Positions 7,660-23,700 are shown, counted from the stretch's first letter. The stretch is 47,370 nt of DNA from Parashewanella curva (GCF_003675895.1 NZ_ML014783.1:1-47370), one strand, 5' to 3'. Numbers and translations: made by a program. The notes: generated by a model from the letters alone, not told the origin.

Positions 7660-9711
7660 ATGGCAGTTAAAAGCGATAGGCTTGATACCCCAACACCACA
7701 TCAGTTTCAATTAATTCAAAATCAATTATTAGAATTTGATTCTGACAGTGATGATTCTCTCCCACAACCATTGCTAGTTCAACGTCACCAAAGAAAACCA
7801 CTGGGTTATCACTTACAACAAAATACATCAGCTGGGTCTGACACTAAGTCCCCTATATGTGTATTTTTAGAACAGCCATCGACAAATGTGTCCTCGACAA
7901 CCTCAATGTCTGCTTCAGGTACACTGACATCAACGTCTTCTTGTGTTTCAACAAGTTCATCAGACAATTCAGATGATGAGAAGACGCCCTCTAGTCAAGC
8001 TGCGAGCTCTTCCTCTGCTTCAATCTCTGAAGATGAGGGAAAAAATAGCTTAGTTGCTCCATTAAGGCCAAAGAGTGCAATGGGTATGAGAGAAGTATCT
8101 AAGGAACATCAGGCCGAAGTTGAAGCACGAAGAAGAAGCAAGCCAGAACAATTTGCCAGTACAGAGCACCCATTAGCTTTGCTCTTTGTAAAACCAGAAA
8201 GTCGACAAAGGCCACAGTCAGCGGCTTTACCACCTAATCCTATCAGTCAAGGCTACAGAGGTATGACTCGTTCTCAGTCAGATCAATTTACTAAACGAGA
8301 TTCTGGCTTTGGCTCGAATTCTGCGACAAGTAGTACCGTAAGCAGCAGACCAAGTTCTGGATCATATACAACACAAAGAATGAAAGATGTCTTTCAACAA
8401 GAACAACAAAACATCAAAGTAAAAAGCCAGCTTCGTTCTGATACACCTCAATCGGAAAATATTCACGATACAGTAAAAAAAGGTGACTTTACCAAATTAA
8501 AAACGCTAATTCGCCAAGGTGCCTGTGTCAACTTACCCCTTGCTCCAAACTGGAAAACGCCTTTACATTGCATTACTGAGGCAGTCGGACAAGCGACTCA
8601 ATACTCGCTACATCAGCAAGCGATGTTAATGCACTTACTCAAAACCGAAAGAGTAAACCCTAATTGCCAAGATAAAAATGGATACACACCTTTACATTAC
8701 TTATGTCTCAATGCCAATGCAATCCCAGAAAATATTCTTCTTGAGTTACTTCGTTGTGGAGCCAATCCTACCATCCAAAATTTACAAGGACTGGCACCAT
8801 GGCAATTATGTTTAGTTCAATCTAAAGCTTCAAAACAAATCATTGGTTATCTGGTTGATAACATCGCCTCTAAAGACAGTGTACCCACTGAAGAAAAAGT
8901 CAAACTTCTTGCTTGGCTCAAAGTAACAAAGCGAAACATATCCATACCAGACTCTCTAAAGGCACTCCAAAGTAAAGTCACTCCTGTAATCGGCGCAAAC
9001 AAACACCTCAAGAGTGTGTATCAAAGAGCGCTCACTGAAGCTAAAAGCTTCTGCTCAACTAAACACAAAGACCACGAACTCGACGCCAGCCTAACTAAGT
9101 CTCAATTAAAACAGTATCTTGAATTCATTAACATCAGAGAAGTTCAGAGAGTTCAAGATCTCTTAGAGCAAGGGTATCCGGTTTCCTTACCAAGCAAAAA
9201 TGCTCAACTTGCTATTCATACGGCTTGCCATCCACATAAGCATTCAAAAGCCTTGTTGGAAGCGTTACTGTCTCACGGAGCAGATGCGAGTGCCGTAGAC
9301 AGTGAGGGTATTTCTCCATTGCATGTCGCAGCACAAAATAATAACGCTTGTGTATTCGAGCTATTAAAACAGCACAATGGAAATCTCGATAGACCTGATG
9401 TATTTGGTCGTACACCACTCCATTATGCCGTAACCTCCTGCACTTCTGACGATATGGTCAAGTTACTTGTTGATAATGGTGCTGAAGTAATGTGTAAAGA
9501 CAACAACCAACTATCCCCAATTCATATGGCTTTATTAAATGGAAACCGTAGTGCTGCACAAATAATGGTTAATTCTCTTACAACTAAAGACTTTGCAAAC
9601 CATTCACAAAAAGTACGATTGACGGCCTGGTTAGTGGAGTATAACGCTACAGAGTACTTACGAGGTGATTTACGAGATGAAGTGTCGTACTTATTTCCAG
9701 CTCCTGAATAA
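7660..9711 (+). CDS. Large ankyrin-repeat protein with Ser-rich disordered N-terminus
   Basis: 683 residues, no signal peptide or membrane segment. Residues 1-270 are low-complexity, dominated by Ser, Thr, Gln and acidic clusters (for example DSDSDDS near 28), and probably disordered. Two ankyrin blocks follow, about residues 290-390 (TPLHCITEA, YTPLHYLCL) and 490-650 (ISPLHVAAQ, RTPLHYAVT, LSPIHMALL). Each block ends in a related segment with a KVxLxAWL core. Ankyrin repeats bind proteins, and proteins with this build are often delivered into host cells, but no export signal is visible. The start at 7660 was chosen over 7579 because GGGAGA precedes it by about 5 bases. A related gene follows after 26 bases. 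Confidence 0.85.
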   Translation: MAVKSDRLDTPTPHQFQLIQNQLLEFDSDSDDSLPQPLLVQRHQRKPLGYHLQQNTSAGSDTKSPICVFLEQPSTNVSSTTSMSASGTLTSTSSCVSTSSSDNSDDEKTPSSQAASSSSASISEDEGKNSLVAPLRPKSAMGMREVSKEHQAEVEARRRSKPEQFASTEHPLALLFVKPESRQRPQSAALPPNPISQGYRGMTRSQSDQFTKRDSGFGSNSATSSTVSSRPSSGSYTTQRMKDVFQQEQQNIKVKSQLRSDTPQSENIHDTVKKGDFTKLKTLIRQGACVNLPLAPNWKTPLHCITEAVGQATQYSLHQQAMLMHLLKTERVNPNCQDKNGYTPLHYLCLNANAIPENILLELLRCGANPTIQNLQGLAPWQLCLVQSKASKQIIGYLVDNIASKDSVPTEEKVKLLAWLKVTKRNISIPDSLKALQSKVTPVIGANKHLKSVYQRALTEAKSFCSTKHKDHELDASLTKSQLKQYLEFINIREVQRVQDLLEQGYPVSLPSKNAQLAIHTACHPHKHSKALLEALLSHGADASAVDSEGISPLHVAAQNNNACVFELLKQHNGNLDRPDVFGRTPLHYAVTSCTSDDMVKLLVDNGAEVMCKDNNQLSPIHMALLNGNRSAAQIMVNSLTTKDFANHSQKVRLTAWLVEYNATEYLRGDLRDEVSYLFPAPE

Positions 9712-9737
9712 GGACACCAAAAACAGTGACTAAGTAA

Positions 9738-10997
9738 ATGGCTTCTCGCTATGCAATGACCTCTAGAAGTGAAACCCATTACCAATATTTCACATTTTAC
9801 GGTGACGGCTTTAAACAACATTTCGAAGAACTGGCTGTCAAAGAGGCTGAGACAATCTCACAGTTTGCCAGCTTTCATGAGCAGAACTTAATTGGAGAAC
9901 AATCCTATTGGGCTAGTCCTCAAGCGCAAATTTTAGCCGCTCAAAACTCTTATAAAGCCCAACCGCAGAGTGATGACAGCATTAAAACAAGGAAAGTTGA
10001 GCCTCCATTAGCAGTAGTTTTGCCTAAGCCAAAAATATACAAAACCAAAATAAAGCTTACCTCAGCTGAATTTAAAGAAGCCATAGAACAAGAGGGATTT
10101 GAAAAAGTAACAGATGTCACTCAGATAGAATTAGTAGCAGACCCTCGCAAACACACCAGTGTTTTTGATGCTTTGAGAATACAGATGGATGTTGATCAAG
10201 TACCATCCTCAGAGGAGCAGCTTGATACAGTCTATCCACAAGCTAACCTACCTAATCCGACAAAGTTGCAACCTCATAAATCGAGAAGAACTTCCCATAA
10301 AAACACAGATGAAAAGTCGTCAAAAGAAATCACCCCAAAATCGAATACACCCGCACACTATCGACCATCAGCTGCACCCTTGGCATCATTAACACCAAAG
10401 GTTGAACCTAGCATATCTCGCGAATACACCAGAAGGCATTTTCCAGCCATGCTCCTCAGCGCACGAATTCAAGTTGATGAATACCAACGCCATCATTTAA
10501 CTCAGCACGAATCTTCGCTTATGCAAAGAAGAGATTCATCAGCGAACAAGAAACATAAGACAATACACACATGCCACGTGAAAAAAGACTCATCTAACCT
10601 AGTAGATGCTTTATCACATTTGTTTACCATCACGCCTAACGAGGAAGACAGCACAGGAAAAACACCACTACATTATGCTGCACTGAGTAAGCAAATGCCG
10701 AAAGAAGGAATTGAATTGCTATTTGCTCAAGGTGAACGACTTAAGATACAAGATAATCTGGGCTTTACCCCGTGGCAATATGCGCTTTTACACCAACCAA
10801 GAGAAAATATTTCAATATTTATAGGGAAACTAATTGAGCAAACGGTTGATGATGATAGCGTTTTGGACATTGTCGCATGGCACTATGCGGTAGAAAAGGG
10901 CAGTTTGATACCAAAATCGTTAGCAAGTGTAAAAGAAGCGACACTGTCTATCTATGCTGCGACCTTGATATTTGCTGATAACCAATACAACTGGTAA
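9738..10997 (+). CDS. Ankyrin-repeat protein, paralogue of the preceding gene
   Basis: 419 residues, cytosolic-type. The first 290 residues are polar and Lys/Gln/Ser-rich without a recognised domain. One clear ankyrin unit (KTPLHYAALS, about 304-340) is followed by GFTPWQYALL and a segment ending in DIVAWHYAVE..LIPKSLASVK, which is homologous to the segment after the first ankyrin block of the upstream protein (GLAPWQLCLV..LLAWLKV..SIPDSLKALQ). The 26-base gap suggests one transcript. No strong ribosome-binding site is seen at the first ATG; ATG 9756 is an alternative. The gene ends before the tufA terminator, so this pair sits where the S10 operon would normally follow tufA. Confidence 0.8.
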   Translation: MASRYAMTSRSETHYQYFTFYGDGFKQHFEELAVKEAETISQFASFHEQNLIGEQSYWASPQAQILAAQNSYKAQPQSDDSIKTRKVEPPLAVVLPKPKIYKTKIKLTSAEFKEAIEQEGFEKVTDVTQIELVADPRKHTSVFDALRIQMDVDQVPSSEEQLDTVYPQANLPNPTKLQPHKSRRTSHKNTDEKSSKEITPKSNTPAHYRPSAAPLASLTPKVEPSISREYTRRHFPAMLLSARIQVDEYQRHHLTQHESSLMQRRDSSANKKHKTIHTCHVKKDSSNLVDALSHLFTITPNEEDSTGKTPLHYAALSKQMPKEGIELLFAQGERLKIQDNLGFTPWQYALLHQPRENISIFIGKLIEQTVDDDSVLDIVAWHYAVEKGSLIPKSLASVKEATLSIYAATLIFADNQYNW

Positions 10998-11093
10998 TCG
11001 CTTAATTCTCACTATCACACAAGAATCAAAACCTTAATGCGTACTCTATTCTCGTGAAGCTGGTCGTCATTTATATGTCAAAGTAACAGATAC

Positions 11094-11120
11094 AAAAAAA
11101 GCAGCCTAAGCTGCTTTTTT
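11094..11120. terminator. Bidirectional terminator after tufA
   Basis: GCAGC-CTAA-GCTGC stem flanked by seven A on the left and six T on the right, so it can stop tufA from the right and the ankyrin transcript from the left. Confidence 0.9.
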
Positions 11121-11143
11121 CAGTGTTTAACTAAATGTCGATA

Positions 11144-12328
11144 TTACTCAACGATTTTAGCTACAACACCAGCACCAACTGTACGACCACCTTCACGGAT
11201 TGCGAAGCGTAGACCTTCGTCCATCGCAATTGGGCAGATTAGAGTAACAACCATCTTGATGTTGTCACCTGGCATTACCATTTCTACGCCTTCTGGTAGC
11301 TCGATAGTACCAGTTACGTCAGTTGTACGGAAGTAGAACTGTGGACGGTAGCCTTTGAAGAATGGAGTGTGACGTCCACCTTCTTCTTTCGATAGTACGT
11401 ATACTTCTGACTCGAAAGTTGTGTGTGGAGTGATAGAACCAGGCTGTGCTAGTACTTGACCACGCTCAACTTCGTCACGCTTAGTACCACGTAATAGGAT
11501 ACCACAGTTCTCACCTGCACGACCTTCGTCAAGCAGCTTACGGAACATTTCAACACCAGTACAAGTAGTAACTGTAGTGTCTTTGATACCTACGATTTCT
11601 ACTTCGTCACCAACTTTGATGATACCGCGCTCAACACGACCAGTTACTACTGTACCACGGCCTTGGATTGAGAATACGTCTTCGATTGGTAGAATGAACG
11701 CACCGTCGATTGCACGCTCTGGCTCTGGGATGTAAGTGTCTAGAGCGTTCGCTAGCTCAAGAATTTTCTCTTCCCACTGTGCTTCACCATTTAGTGCGCC
11801 TAGTGCAGAACCTTGGATAACTGGTAGGTCATCACCTGGGAATTCGTATTCAGATAGAAGTTCACGTACTTCCATTTCTACTAGCTCTAGAAGCTCTTCA
11901 TCATCAACCATGTCACACTTGTTCATGAATACGATGATGAAAGGTACACCTACCTGACGAGATAGTAGGATGTGCTCACGAGTTTGTGGCATTGGGCCGT
12001 CAGTAGAAGCAACAACTAGGATTGCGCCGTCCATCTGTGCAGCACCAGTGATCATGTTTTTAACATAATCCGCGTGACCTGGGCAGTCTACGTGTGCGTA
12101 GTGACGAGTTTCAGTGTCATACTCGATGTGAGAAGTATTAATGGTAATACCGCGCTCACGCTCTTCTGGAGCGTTATCGATTTGTGCGAAGTCTTTAACG
12201 TCACCACCAAACTTTTTAGTTAAAACGTGTGAGATCGCTGCGGTTAGAGTAGTTTTACCGTGGTCAACGTGACCGATAGTACCAACGTTAACGTGCGGTT
12301 TGCTACGTTCAAATTTTTCTTTAGCCAC
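11144..12328 (-). CDS. tufA: Elongation factor Tu (copy A, end of str operon)
   Basis: GTPase that carries aminoacyl-tRNA to the ribosomal A site. 394 residues with the usual motifs: P-loop GHVDHGKT near 19, DCPGHAD near 81, NKCD near 136. The start is the GTG at 12328 (AAGGA 7 bases upstream, N-terminus [11 protein letters not shown]), not the upstream in-frame ATG at 12361. The protein is identical to the copy at 36792, which starts with ATG, and the DNA also appears identical over almost the whole gene, a sign of recent gene conversion. It is the last gene of rpsL-rpsG-fusA-tufA, 84 bases after fusA. Confidence 0.98.
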   Translation of the reverse strand: MAKEKFERSKPHVNVGTIGHVDHGKTTLTAAISHVLTKKFGGDVKDFAQIDNAPEERERGITINTSHIEYDTETRHYAHVDCPGHADYVKNMITGAAQMDGAILVVASTDGPMPQTREHILLSRQVGVPFIIVFMNKCDMVDDEELLELVEMEVRELLSEYEFPGDDLPVIQGSALGALNGEAQWEEKILELANALDTYIPEPERAIDGAFILPIEDVFSIQGRGTVVTGRVERGIIKVGDEVEIVGIKDTTVTTCTGVEMFRKLLDEGRAGENCGILLRGTKRDEVERGQVLAQPGSITPHTTFESEVYVLSKEEGGRHTPFFKGYRPQFYFRTTDVTGTIELPEGVEMVMPGDNIKMVVTLICPIAMDEGLRFAIREGGRTVGAGVVAKIVE

Positions 12329-12412
12329 TTTATATTCCTTTTCTTTCAGGAGTCCTACCACTTACGATAGGACGGCTTAAGTCTTAAGATAAATGTGTTG
12401 GAACTCGAAAGC

Positions 12413-14509
12413 TTAGCCTCGAGCTTCCATCATCGCTTTTGCAATGTTTTGCGGCGCTTCAGTGTACTTCAAGAACTCCATAGAGTAAGAAGCACGACCT
12501 TGAGTAGCGGAACGCAAGTCGGTCGCATAACCAAACATTTCAGATAGAGGCACTACGGAGCGAACAATCTTGATGCCGGCCACGCCGTCATCCATACCTT
12601 CGATTAAGCCGCGGCGACGGTTTAAGTCACCGACAACATCACCCATGTACTCTTCTGGGGTAGTTACTTCTACCTTCATGCATGGTTCGAGCAACACAGG
12701 CGACGCTTCAAGCGCACCTTTTTTGAAGCCCATGGAACCAGCAATCTTGAAAGCCATTTCGTTGGAGTCTACATCATGGTATGACCCATCGTACAAAGTG
12801 ACCTTCACGTCCAACACAGGGAAGCCGGCTAATACACCGCTCTTCATCTGCTCTTGGATACCTTTATCAACGGCAGGAATGTATTCGCGAGGAACCACAC
12901 CACCCACAATTTCGTTGACGAATTCATAACCTGAGCCTTGCTCTTGAGGCTCAATTTTCAACCATACGTGACCAAACTGACCACGACCACCGGATTGACG
13001 AACGAACTTACCTTCGACTTCAACGGCGTTCTTAATGGTTTCGCGGTACGCCACTTGCGGCTTACCAACGTTACATTCTACTTTAAATTCACGACGCATA
13101 CGATCAACGATGATATCAAGGTGCAATTCACCCATACCTGAAATCAAGGTTTGACCAGACTCTTGGTCGGTCTCTACGCGGAATGATGGATCTTCAGCCG
13201 CCAGCTTTTGTAGTGCAATCGCCATTTTCTCTTGGTCGGCTTTCGAGCGTGGCTCAACCGCAATGGTGATAACTGGATCTGGGAACTCCATACGCTCAAG
13301 AATCACTTTGTGTTGATGATCACACAGCGTGTCACCCGTGGTCACTTCTTTTAGACCAATGGCGGCAGCAATGTCACCGGCGCGAACTTCTTTCAGTTCT
13401 TGGCGATCATTGGCGTGCATCTGCACGATACGTCCGATACGCTCTTTCTTCTCTTTAACTGAGTTGTACACCATAGCGCCCGTTTCCAGCACACCAGAGT
13501 ACACACGCATAAAGGTTAACGTGCCCACAAATGGGTCAGTCGCAATTTTAAAGGCTAATGCAGAGAATGGCTCTTTGTCGTCAGAGTGACGCTCAACTTC
13601 ACGGTCACGGTCGTCAATACCCTTAATGGCAGGGACATCAATCGGGGCAGGAAGGAAGTCAATAACCGCATCCAATACTGCTTGAACACCTTTGTTTTTA
13701 AAGGCACTACCACAGGTAGCCAGTACGATTTCGTTGTTGATGGTGCGTTGACGCAATGCCGTCTTGATTTCCTCTTCGGTTAAGTCGCCTTCTTCAAGGT
13801 ACTTATCCATCAATTCTTCATTGGCTTCAGCCGCAGACTCAACCAAATACTCACGCATTTCTTCAGCTTTATCTTGCAGATCAGCCGGGATTTCTTCGTA
13901 AGTGAAGGTCGTGCCTTGGTCGGCTTCGTTCCAGTTGATGGCTTTCATCTTAATTAGATCGATAACACCTTTGAACTCGTCTTCTGCGCCGATATTCAAC
14001 TGGATAGGAACACAGTTTGCACCCAAACGATTACGGATTTGATCCACCACGCGGTCAAAGTCAGCACCAGCTCTATCCATCTTGTTAACAAACACCATAC
14101 GTGGCACGCCGTATTTGTCCGCCTGACGCCAAACTGTTTCAGATTGAGGCTCTACCCCTGACGATCCACAAAAGACAACCACAGCGCCATCTAGCACGCG
14201 CAGAGAGCGTTCTACTTCAATAGTGAAGTCAACGTGTCCGGGAGTATCAATGATATTGATGCGATGCTCAGTGAATTGACCGTCCATACCACGCCAGAAA
14301 GTGGTGGTAGCGGCAGAAGTGATAGTGATACCACGTTCTTGTTCTTGTTCCATCCAGTCCATGGTTGCAGCACCGTCGTGCACTTCACCGATTTTGTGGG
14401 ACAAGCCTGTATAAAACAAGACACGCTCTGTGGTAGTGGTCTTACCCGCATCTACGTGAGCGCAGATACCGATGTTACGATAGCGCTCAATAGGAGTGTT
14501 ACGAGCCAC
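12413..14509 (-). CDS. fusA: Elongation factor G
   Basis: Ribosome translocase GTPase of 698 residues, the normal length for FusA. The P-loop [12 protein letters not shown] is at about 17-28, DTPGHVDF near 88-95, NKMD near 142, and domains II-V follow in order to the C-terminus. The start codon is GTG (14509), with GAGAGGA about 8 bases upstream. It lies in the str operon between rpsG and tufA. The 154-base gap to rpsG holds two hairpins. Confidence 0.97.
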   Translation of the reverse strand: MARNTPIERYRNIGICAHVDAGKTTTTERVLFYTGLSHKIGEVHDGAATMDWMEQEQERGITITSAATTTFWRGMDGQFTEHRINIIDTPGHVDFTIEVERSLRVLDGAVVVFCGSSGVEPQSETVWRQADKYGVPRMVFVNKMDRAGADFDRVVDQIRNRLGANCVPIQLNIGAEDEFKGVIDLIKMKAINWNEADQGTTFTYEEIPADLQDKAEEMREYLVESAAEANEELMDKYLEEGDLTEEEIKTALRQRTINNEIVLATCGSAFKNKGVQAVLDAVIDFLPAPIDVPAIKGIDDRDREVERHSDDKEPFSALAFKIATDPFVGTLTFMRVYSGVLETGAMVYNSVKEKKERIGRIVQMHANDRQELKEVRAGDIAAAIGLKEVTTGDTLCDHQHKVILERMEFPDPVITIAVEPRSKADQEKMAIALQKLAAEDPSFRVETDQESGQTLISGMGELHLDIIVDRMRREFKVECNVGKPQVAYRETIKNAVEVEGKFVRQSGGRGQFGHVWLKIEPQEQGSGYEFVNEIVGGVVPREYIPAVDKGIQEQMKSGVLAGFPVLDVKVTLYDGSYHDVDSNEMAFKIAGSMGFKKGALEASPVLLEPCMKVEVTTPEEYMGDVVGDLNRRRGLIEGMDDGVAGIKIVRSVVPLSEMFGYATDLRSATQGRASYSMEFLKYTEAPQNIAKAMMEARG

Positions 14510-14542
14510 GAAAAAATCCTCTCTTTTAGACTATTTGGTATT

Positions 14543-14615
14543 ATACCAATTCGAAATGACGCTAATCAGACAGTGTAACTGTTTTTTCATATTTAACATC
14601 ATTGCGAATTGGCAT
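14543..14615. repeat. Imperfect inverted repeat between rpsG and fusA
   Basis: CCAATTCG (14546-14553) and CGAATTGG (14605-14612), extended by AAATGA/TCATT, can form an arm around a loop of about 40 bases. The outer ATACCAAT-type sequence resembles the terminus of the larger element at 27577. Confidence 0.55.
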
Positions 14616-14633
14616 GTTGCCATGCCAAACCGA

Positions 14634-14653
14634 TGTGAGCCCGAAGGCTCACA
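14634..14653 (-). other. UUCG-tetraloop hairpin after rpsG
   Basis: On the transcript strand GTGAGCC-TTCG-GGCTCAC forms a perfect 7-8 bp stem closed by the very stable UUCG loop, 11 bases after the rpsG stop. There is no U-tract, so it is more likely an mRNA-stability or processing element than a terminator (inference). Confidence 0.7.
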
Positions 14654-14663
14654 CTCAAAGCCA

Positions 14664-15134
14664 TTACCAGCGGTAATGAGCAAACGCTTTGTTCGCTTCT
14701 GCCATACGATGCACGTCTTCGCGCTTCTTAACAGCAGTACCTTTGTTTTCAGATGCATCTAGCATTTCACCTGCTAGACGTAAAGCCATAGATTTTTCAC
14801 CACGCTTACGTGCAGCTTCAACCAACCAACGCATTGCTAACGCATTACGACGAACTGGACGCACTTCACATGGAACCTGGTATGTTGAACCACCAACACG
14901 GCGAGATTTAACCTCTACCGCTGGGCGAACATTTTCCAGAGCAGTTTCAAGGATAACTAGGTGTTCTTCGCCTTTCTTATCAGCAACAACATCTAGCGCC
15001 TTGTAAATGATTTTTTCTGCAACAGACTTTTTACCGTCTTGCATTAGTACGTTGATGAACTTAGCCAACAACTCACTTTTAAATTTTGGGTCTGGTAGGA
15101 TTTTACGTTGTCCTACAACGCGACGTCTTGGCAT
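14664..15134 (-). CDS. rpsG: 30S ribosomal protein S7
   Basis: 156-residue primary 16S rRNA-binding protein of the small-subunit head, and in E. coli the translational repressor of the str operon. N-terminus [17 protein letters not shown] and the C-terminal [12 protein letters not shown] are typical. GGAG lies 8 bases before the ATG. It is second in the operon, 81 bases after rpsL. Confidence 0.97.
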   Translation of the reverse strand: MPRRRVVGQRKILPDPKFKSELLAKFINVLMQDGKKSVAEKIIYKALDVVADKKGEEHLVILETALENVRPAVEVKSRRVGGSTYQVPCEVRPVRRNALAMRWLVEAARKRGEKSMALRLAGEMLDASENKGTAVKKREDVHRMAEANKAFAHYRW

Positions 15135-15215
15135 AACTATTCTCCGTATGCTTCAGGTTGTTTCCAAAACTGGAATAACAATTGTTTAGTTTGGCCTTAC
15201 TAACTTAACGGAAAG

Positions 15216-15696
<481 letters not shown>

Positions 15697-15811
15697 GAAT
15701 TAGCCACTTTTTCTCATTATTTTTCCAATAAAGTGAAAAATAATTAACTCATTATCTTCTCTGGCTGCGATTAGAGTGACCTATTACTCATCAATCAATG
15801 CGTGGGATTTT

Positions 15812-16375
15812 ATGACAGCTCAAACTGCTAATTCTGTATCAACACAACAATCTTGGATCACAGTTTCAGCCGAAGTGTTCAATGAAGCACTAGCACCGGC
15901 ATTTTCCGGAGCTATGGTTGCTGGCCCAATAGGTTTTACCGTTGGAGCTGCAACTGCCGCTACCTTGTATTACGTTCAAAAGCAGCACCCAGAGCTTGCA
16001 GATTCCAGTATTTTCCAGTTTTTTAAACATGGGGTAAACATTGGGGCTCCATTCCTTACCGCTGTTGTTACTGGGCAAACATGTTTAGCCGTTGAAACAG
16101 GTGTGCTTAATATCGATCCTGAAGTACTAAATCAAATGAGCCCACTCACGGCTTTTATGCCGGGTAAACTTCCTCCTTATGAGCCAACTTGCATAGGTGT
16201 CAATGCGTTAAAATCCGTTCTACCTTACGCAGCCAGTAAGCTTACAACCTATTTATTCGATAACCTTAAAGTCAAAACGGCTTCCAATATGATTTTTACT
16301 CCATTTGCTGGTTTTTATGCATATCAACTTGAACAAATCATGTTTAATCCAGCAATGAAAAGTTTCTTTAACTAA
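15812..16375 (+). CDS. Orphan Gly/Ala-rich hydrophobic protein between rpoC and rpsL
   Basis: 187 residues, unknown. Residues about 30-58 form a glycine- and alanine-rich hydrophobic stretch (FSGAMVAGPIGFTVGAATA is its core) that could be a membrane segment or insertion helix. Further moderately hydrophobic stretches lie near 80-100 and 130-175. No signal peptide. The start at 15812 is preceded by GGGA; an in-frame ATG-like start 12 codons upstream (15776) lacks a site. It is transcribed opposite to the neighbouring rpoC and rpsL, in a position where related genomes run rpoC to rpsL with little between. Probably an acquired gene; the function could be membrane-active but this is a guess. Confidence 0.72.
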   Translation: MTAQTANSVSTQQSWITVSAEVFNEALAPAFSGAMVAGPIGFTVGAATAATLYYVQKQHPELADSSIFQFFKHGVNIGAPFLTAVVTGQTCLAVETGVLNIDPEVLNQMSPLTAFMPGKLPPYEPTCIGVNALKSVLPYAASKLTTYLFDNLKVKTASNMIFTPFAGFYAYQLEQIMFNPAMKSFFN

Positions 16376-16379
16376 AAAG

Positions 16380-16405
16380 CAAAAAAGACGCCAATTGGCG
16401 CCTTA
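16380..16405. terminator. Terminator of rpoBC (and of the convergent orphan gene)
   Basis: On the minus strand AAGGCGCC-AATT-GGCGTC is followed by TTTTTTGCTTTTT. The rpoBC transcript therefore ends before the str operon, which starts at its own promoter. Confidence 0.85.
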
Positions 16406-16432
16406 AAATCAACGTAATATTAATGACCGATA

Positions 16433-20638
<4,206 letters not shown>

Positions 20639-20720
20639 GTTTCTCTCCTGAAGGAGTTAAACCGGGTGCCCTGCACAGCAGGACACCATTCATTCAGCCA
20701 AACGACGGCTGGGCCATCGC

Positions 20721-23700
20721 TTAAACCTGATCTAACTCGATATTGATACCGAGCGAACGGATTTCCTTCAGTAATACGTTGAAGGATTCTGGCATACCAG
20801 GTTGCATCTGATGGTTACCGTCGACGATGTTCTTATACATCTGAGTACGACCGTTCACGTCATCCGACTTAACCGTCAACATTTCCTGTAGGGTGTAAGC
20901 AGCACCGTAAGCTTCCAGTGCCCATACTTCCATCTCACCGAAACGCTGACCACCGAATTGTGCTTTACCACCAAGCGGCTGCTGAGTAACAAGACTGTAC
21001 GAACCAGTTGAACGGGCGTGCATCTTATCGTCAACCAAGTGGTTCAGTTTAAGCATGTACATGTAACCAACGGTTACTGGACGCTCAAACTCGTTACCGG
21101 TACGACCATCATATAGCGTTACCTGACCTGAAGCTGGTAAGTCAGCAAGCTCAAGCATCTGCTTGATCTCTTTCTCTTTCGCGCCATCAAATGCTGGAGT
21201 CGCGATAGGTAGACCTGTCTTCAAGTGTTTCGCTAGGCGCACAACTTCATCATCAGTGAAGCTATCGATATCGACTTTTTGCTGTAGACCTTCGCCCAGC
21301 TCGTACACCTCTTTGATGTAACCGCGAAGCTCGGCCAATTCACGCTGCTCTTCAAGCATAGCGTTGATCTTGTTACCGATGCCTTTCGCTGCCGCACCCA
21401 TATGAACTTCCAGTACCTGACCGATATTCATACGCGATGGTACACCCAGTGGGTTCAATACGATATCAACAGGGTTACCGTGCTCATCGTATGGCATATC
21501 TTCGATTGGACAAATCTTCGAGATAACACCTTTGTTACCGTGACGACCTGCCATCTTGTCACCAGGTTGGATAGTACGTTTAACCGCTAGGTAAACCTTA
21601 ACAATCTTCAGTACGCCAGGTGCAAGATCATCACCTTTCGAGATCTTACGACGCTTGATGTCTAAACGGGTTTCGAAGTCTGCTTTTAGCTCAGCGTGCT
21701 GCTCAGCCAATTGCTCAAGTTCGGTTTGCTTGCCTTCATCGCTGACTACTTCTTCAAGAAGAACTTTACCAGCTACCCCTTCAACGTTAACGCCTGCACC
21801 TTTAAGTAGGTTACGAGCACGATCGAAAATGCCTTCTTCCAAGATTTGGAATTCTTCAGACAAGTCCTTACGAGCTTGTGCCATGTGCATTTCTTCAATT
21901 TCAATCGCACGCTTGTCTTTTTCAACGCCGTCACGAGTGAATACTTGAACATCGATGATGGTACCTTTTACAGAGTTAGGTACACGTAGCGAGCTGTCTT
22001 TAACGTCAGACGCTTTTTCACCGAAGATGGCACGTAGCAGTTTCTCTTCTGGAGTCAGCTGAGTTTCACCTTTAGGGGTTACTTTACCCACTAAGATGTC
22101 ACCGCCTTTCACTTCAGCACCAATGTAAACGATACCTGACTCATCTAACTTAGACAGTGCAGACTCACCTACGTTTGGAATATCAGCCGTGATCTCTTCG
22201 CTACCAAGCTTAGTGTCACGAGCGATACAAGAAAGCTCTTGAATGTGAATGGTTGAGAAACGGTCTTCTTGTGCTACACGCTCAGAAATTAAGATCGAAT
22301 CCTCAAAGTTGTAACCATTCCAAGGCATGAAGGCGATACGCATGTTTTGACCCAGTGCTAAATCACCTAAGTCAGTCGATGGGCCGTCAGCCAGAACGTC
22401 ACCTCGAACCACAGGGTCGCCAACAGAACAACATGGACGTTGGTTGATACAAGTGTTTTGGTTCGAACGGGTGTACTTAGTTAGGTTATAGATTTCAATG
22501 CCCGCTTCACCCGCTTGCAATTCGTCTTCGTTAACCTTAACTACGATGCGAGAAGCATCAACATAATCAACCACACCGCCACGTTCAGCTTTAACAACAA
22601 CACCAGAGTCAACCGCTAGCGTGCGCTCGATACCCGTACCGACAAGTGGCTTTTCAGCAACTAGCGTTGGTACTGCTTGACGTTGCATGTTCGCACCCAT
22701 CAATGCACGGTTTGCATCATCGTGTTCTAGGAATGGAATCAACGAGGCTGCAACAGAAATGATCTGTTGTGGCGATACGTCCATATACTCTACTTTGTCA
22801 GCAGGCATAAATGTAGATTCACCGCGGTGACGACACGCCACTTGCTCTTCTACTAGACGACCATCAGTATCAACTTCGATGTTTGCCTGTGCAATAACAA
22901 AACGACCTTCTTCAATCGCAGATAGGTATTCCACTTCGTCAGTGATCACACCGTCAGTCACTTTACGATACGGAGTTTCTAGGAAACCGTATGGGTTAGT
23001 GCGTGCGAATGATGCCAACGAGTTGATAAGACCAATGTTTGGACCTTCAGGTGTTTCAATCGGACATAGACGACCATAGTGAGTCGGGTGTACGTCTCGA
23101 ACCTCAAAACCAGCACGTTCACGGGTTAGACCACCAGGACCTAGAGCCGAGATACGACGCTTGTGAGTTACCTCAGATAATGGGTTGTTTTGATCCATGA
23201 ACTGAGACAGCTGCGAAGAACCAAAGAATTCTTTAACGGCTGCTGAAATTGGCTTAGCATTGATCAAATCTTGTGGCATCAGCTCAGCTAAATCGCCAAG
23301 GCTTAGACGCTCACGTACTGCACGCTCAACACGTACTAGACCAACACGGAATTGGTTTTCAGCCATTTCGCCCACAGAGCGAATACGACGGTTCCCCAAG
23401 TGGTCGATATCATCCACTTCATCGCCACCGTTACGGATTTCAATGATCTTCTTCATTACCGCAACGATATCATCGTTAGACAGCGTACCTGCGCCTTCTT
23501 CGCTTTCGATGCTTAGACGACGGTTGAACTTCATACGACCGACTTTCGATAGATCATAACGCTCTTCGGTGAAGAACAAGTTACCAAATAGCGCTTCTGC
23601 CGCTTCTTTGGTTGGTGGCTCACCTGGGCGCATCATACGGTAGATTTCTACCAATGCTTCTAGACGGTTAGCGGTTGGATCTAACTTCAAGGTGTCAGAG

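Noticed and set aside
12570..14578. Several plus-strand frames opposite fusA
   Set aside because: Shadows of a highly biased, strongly conserved gene.
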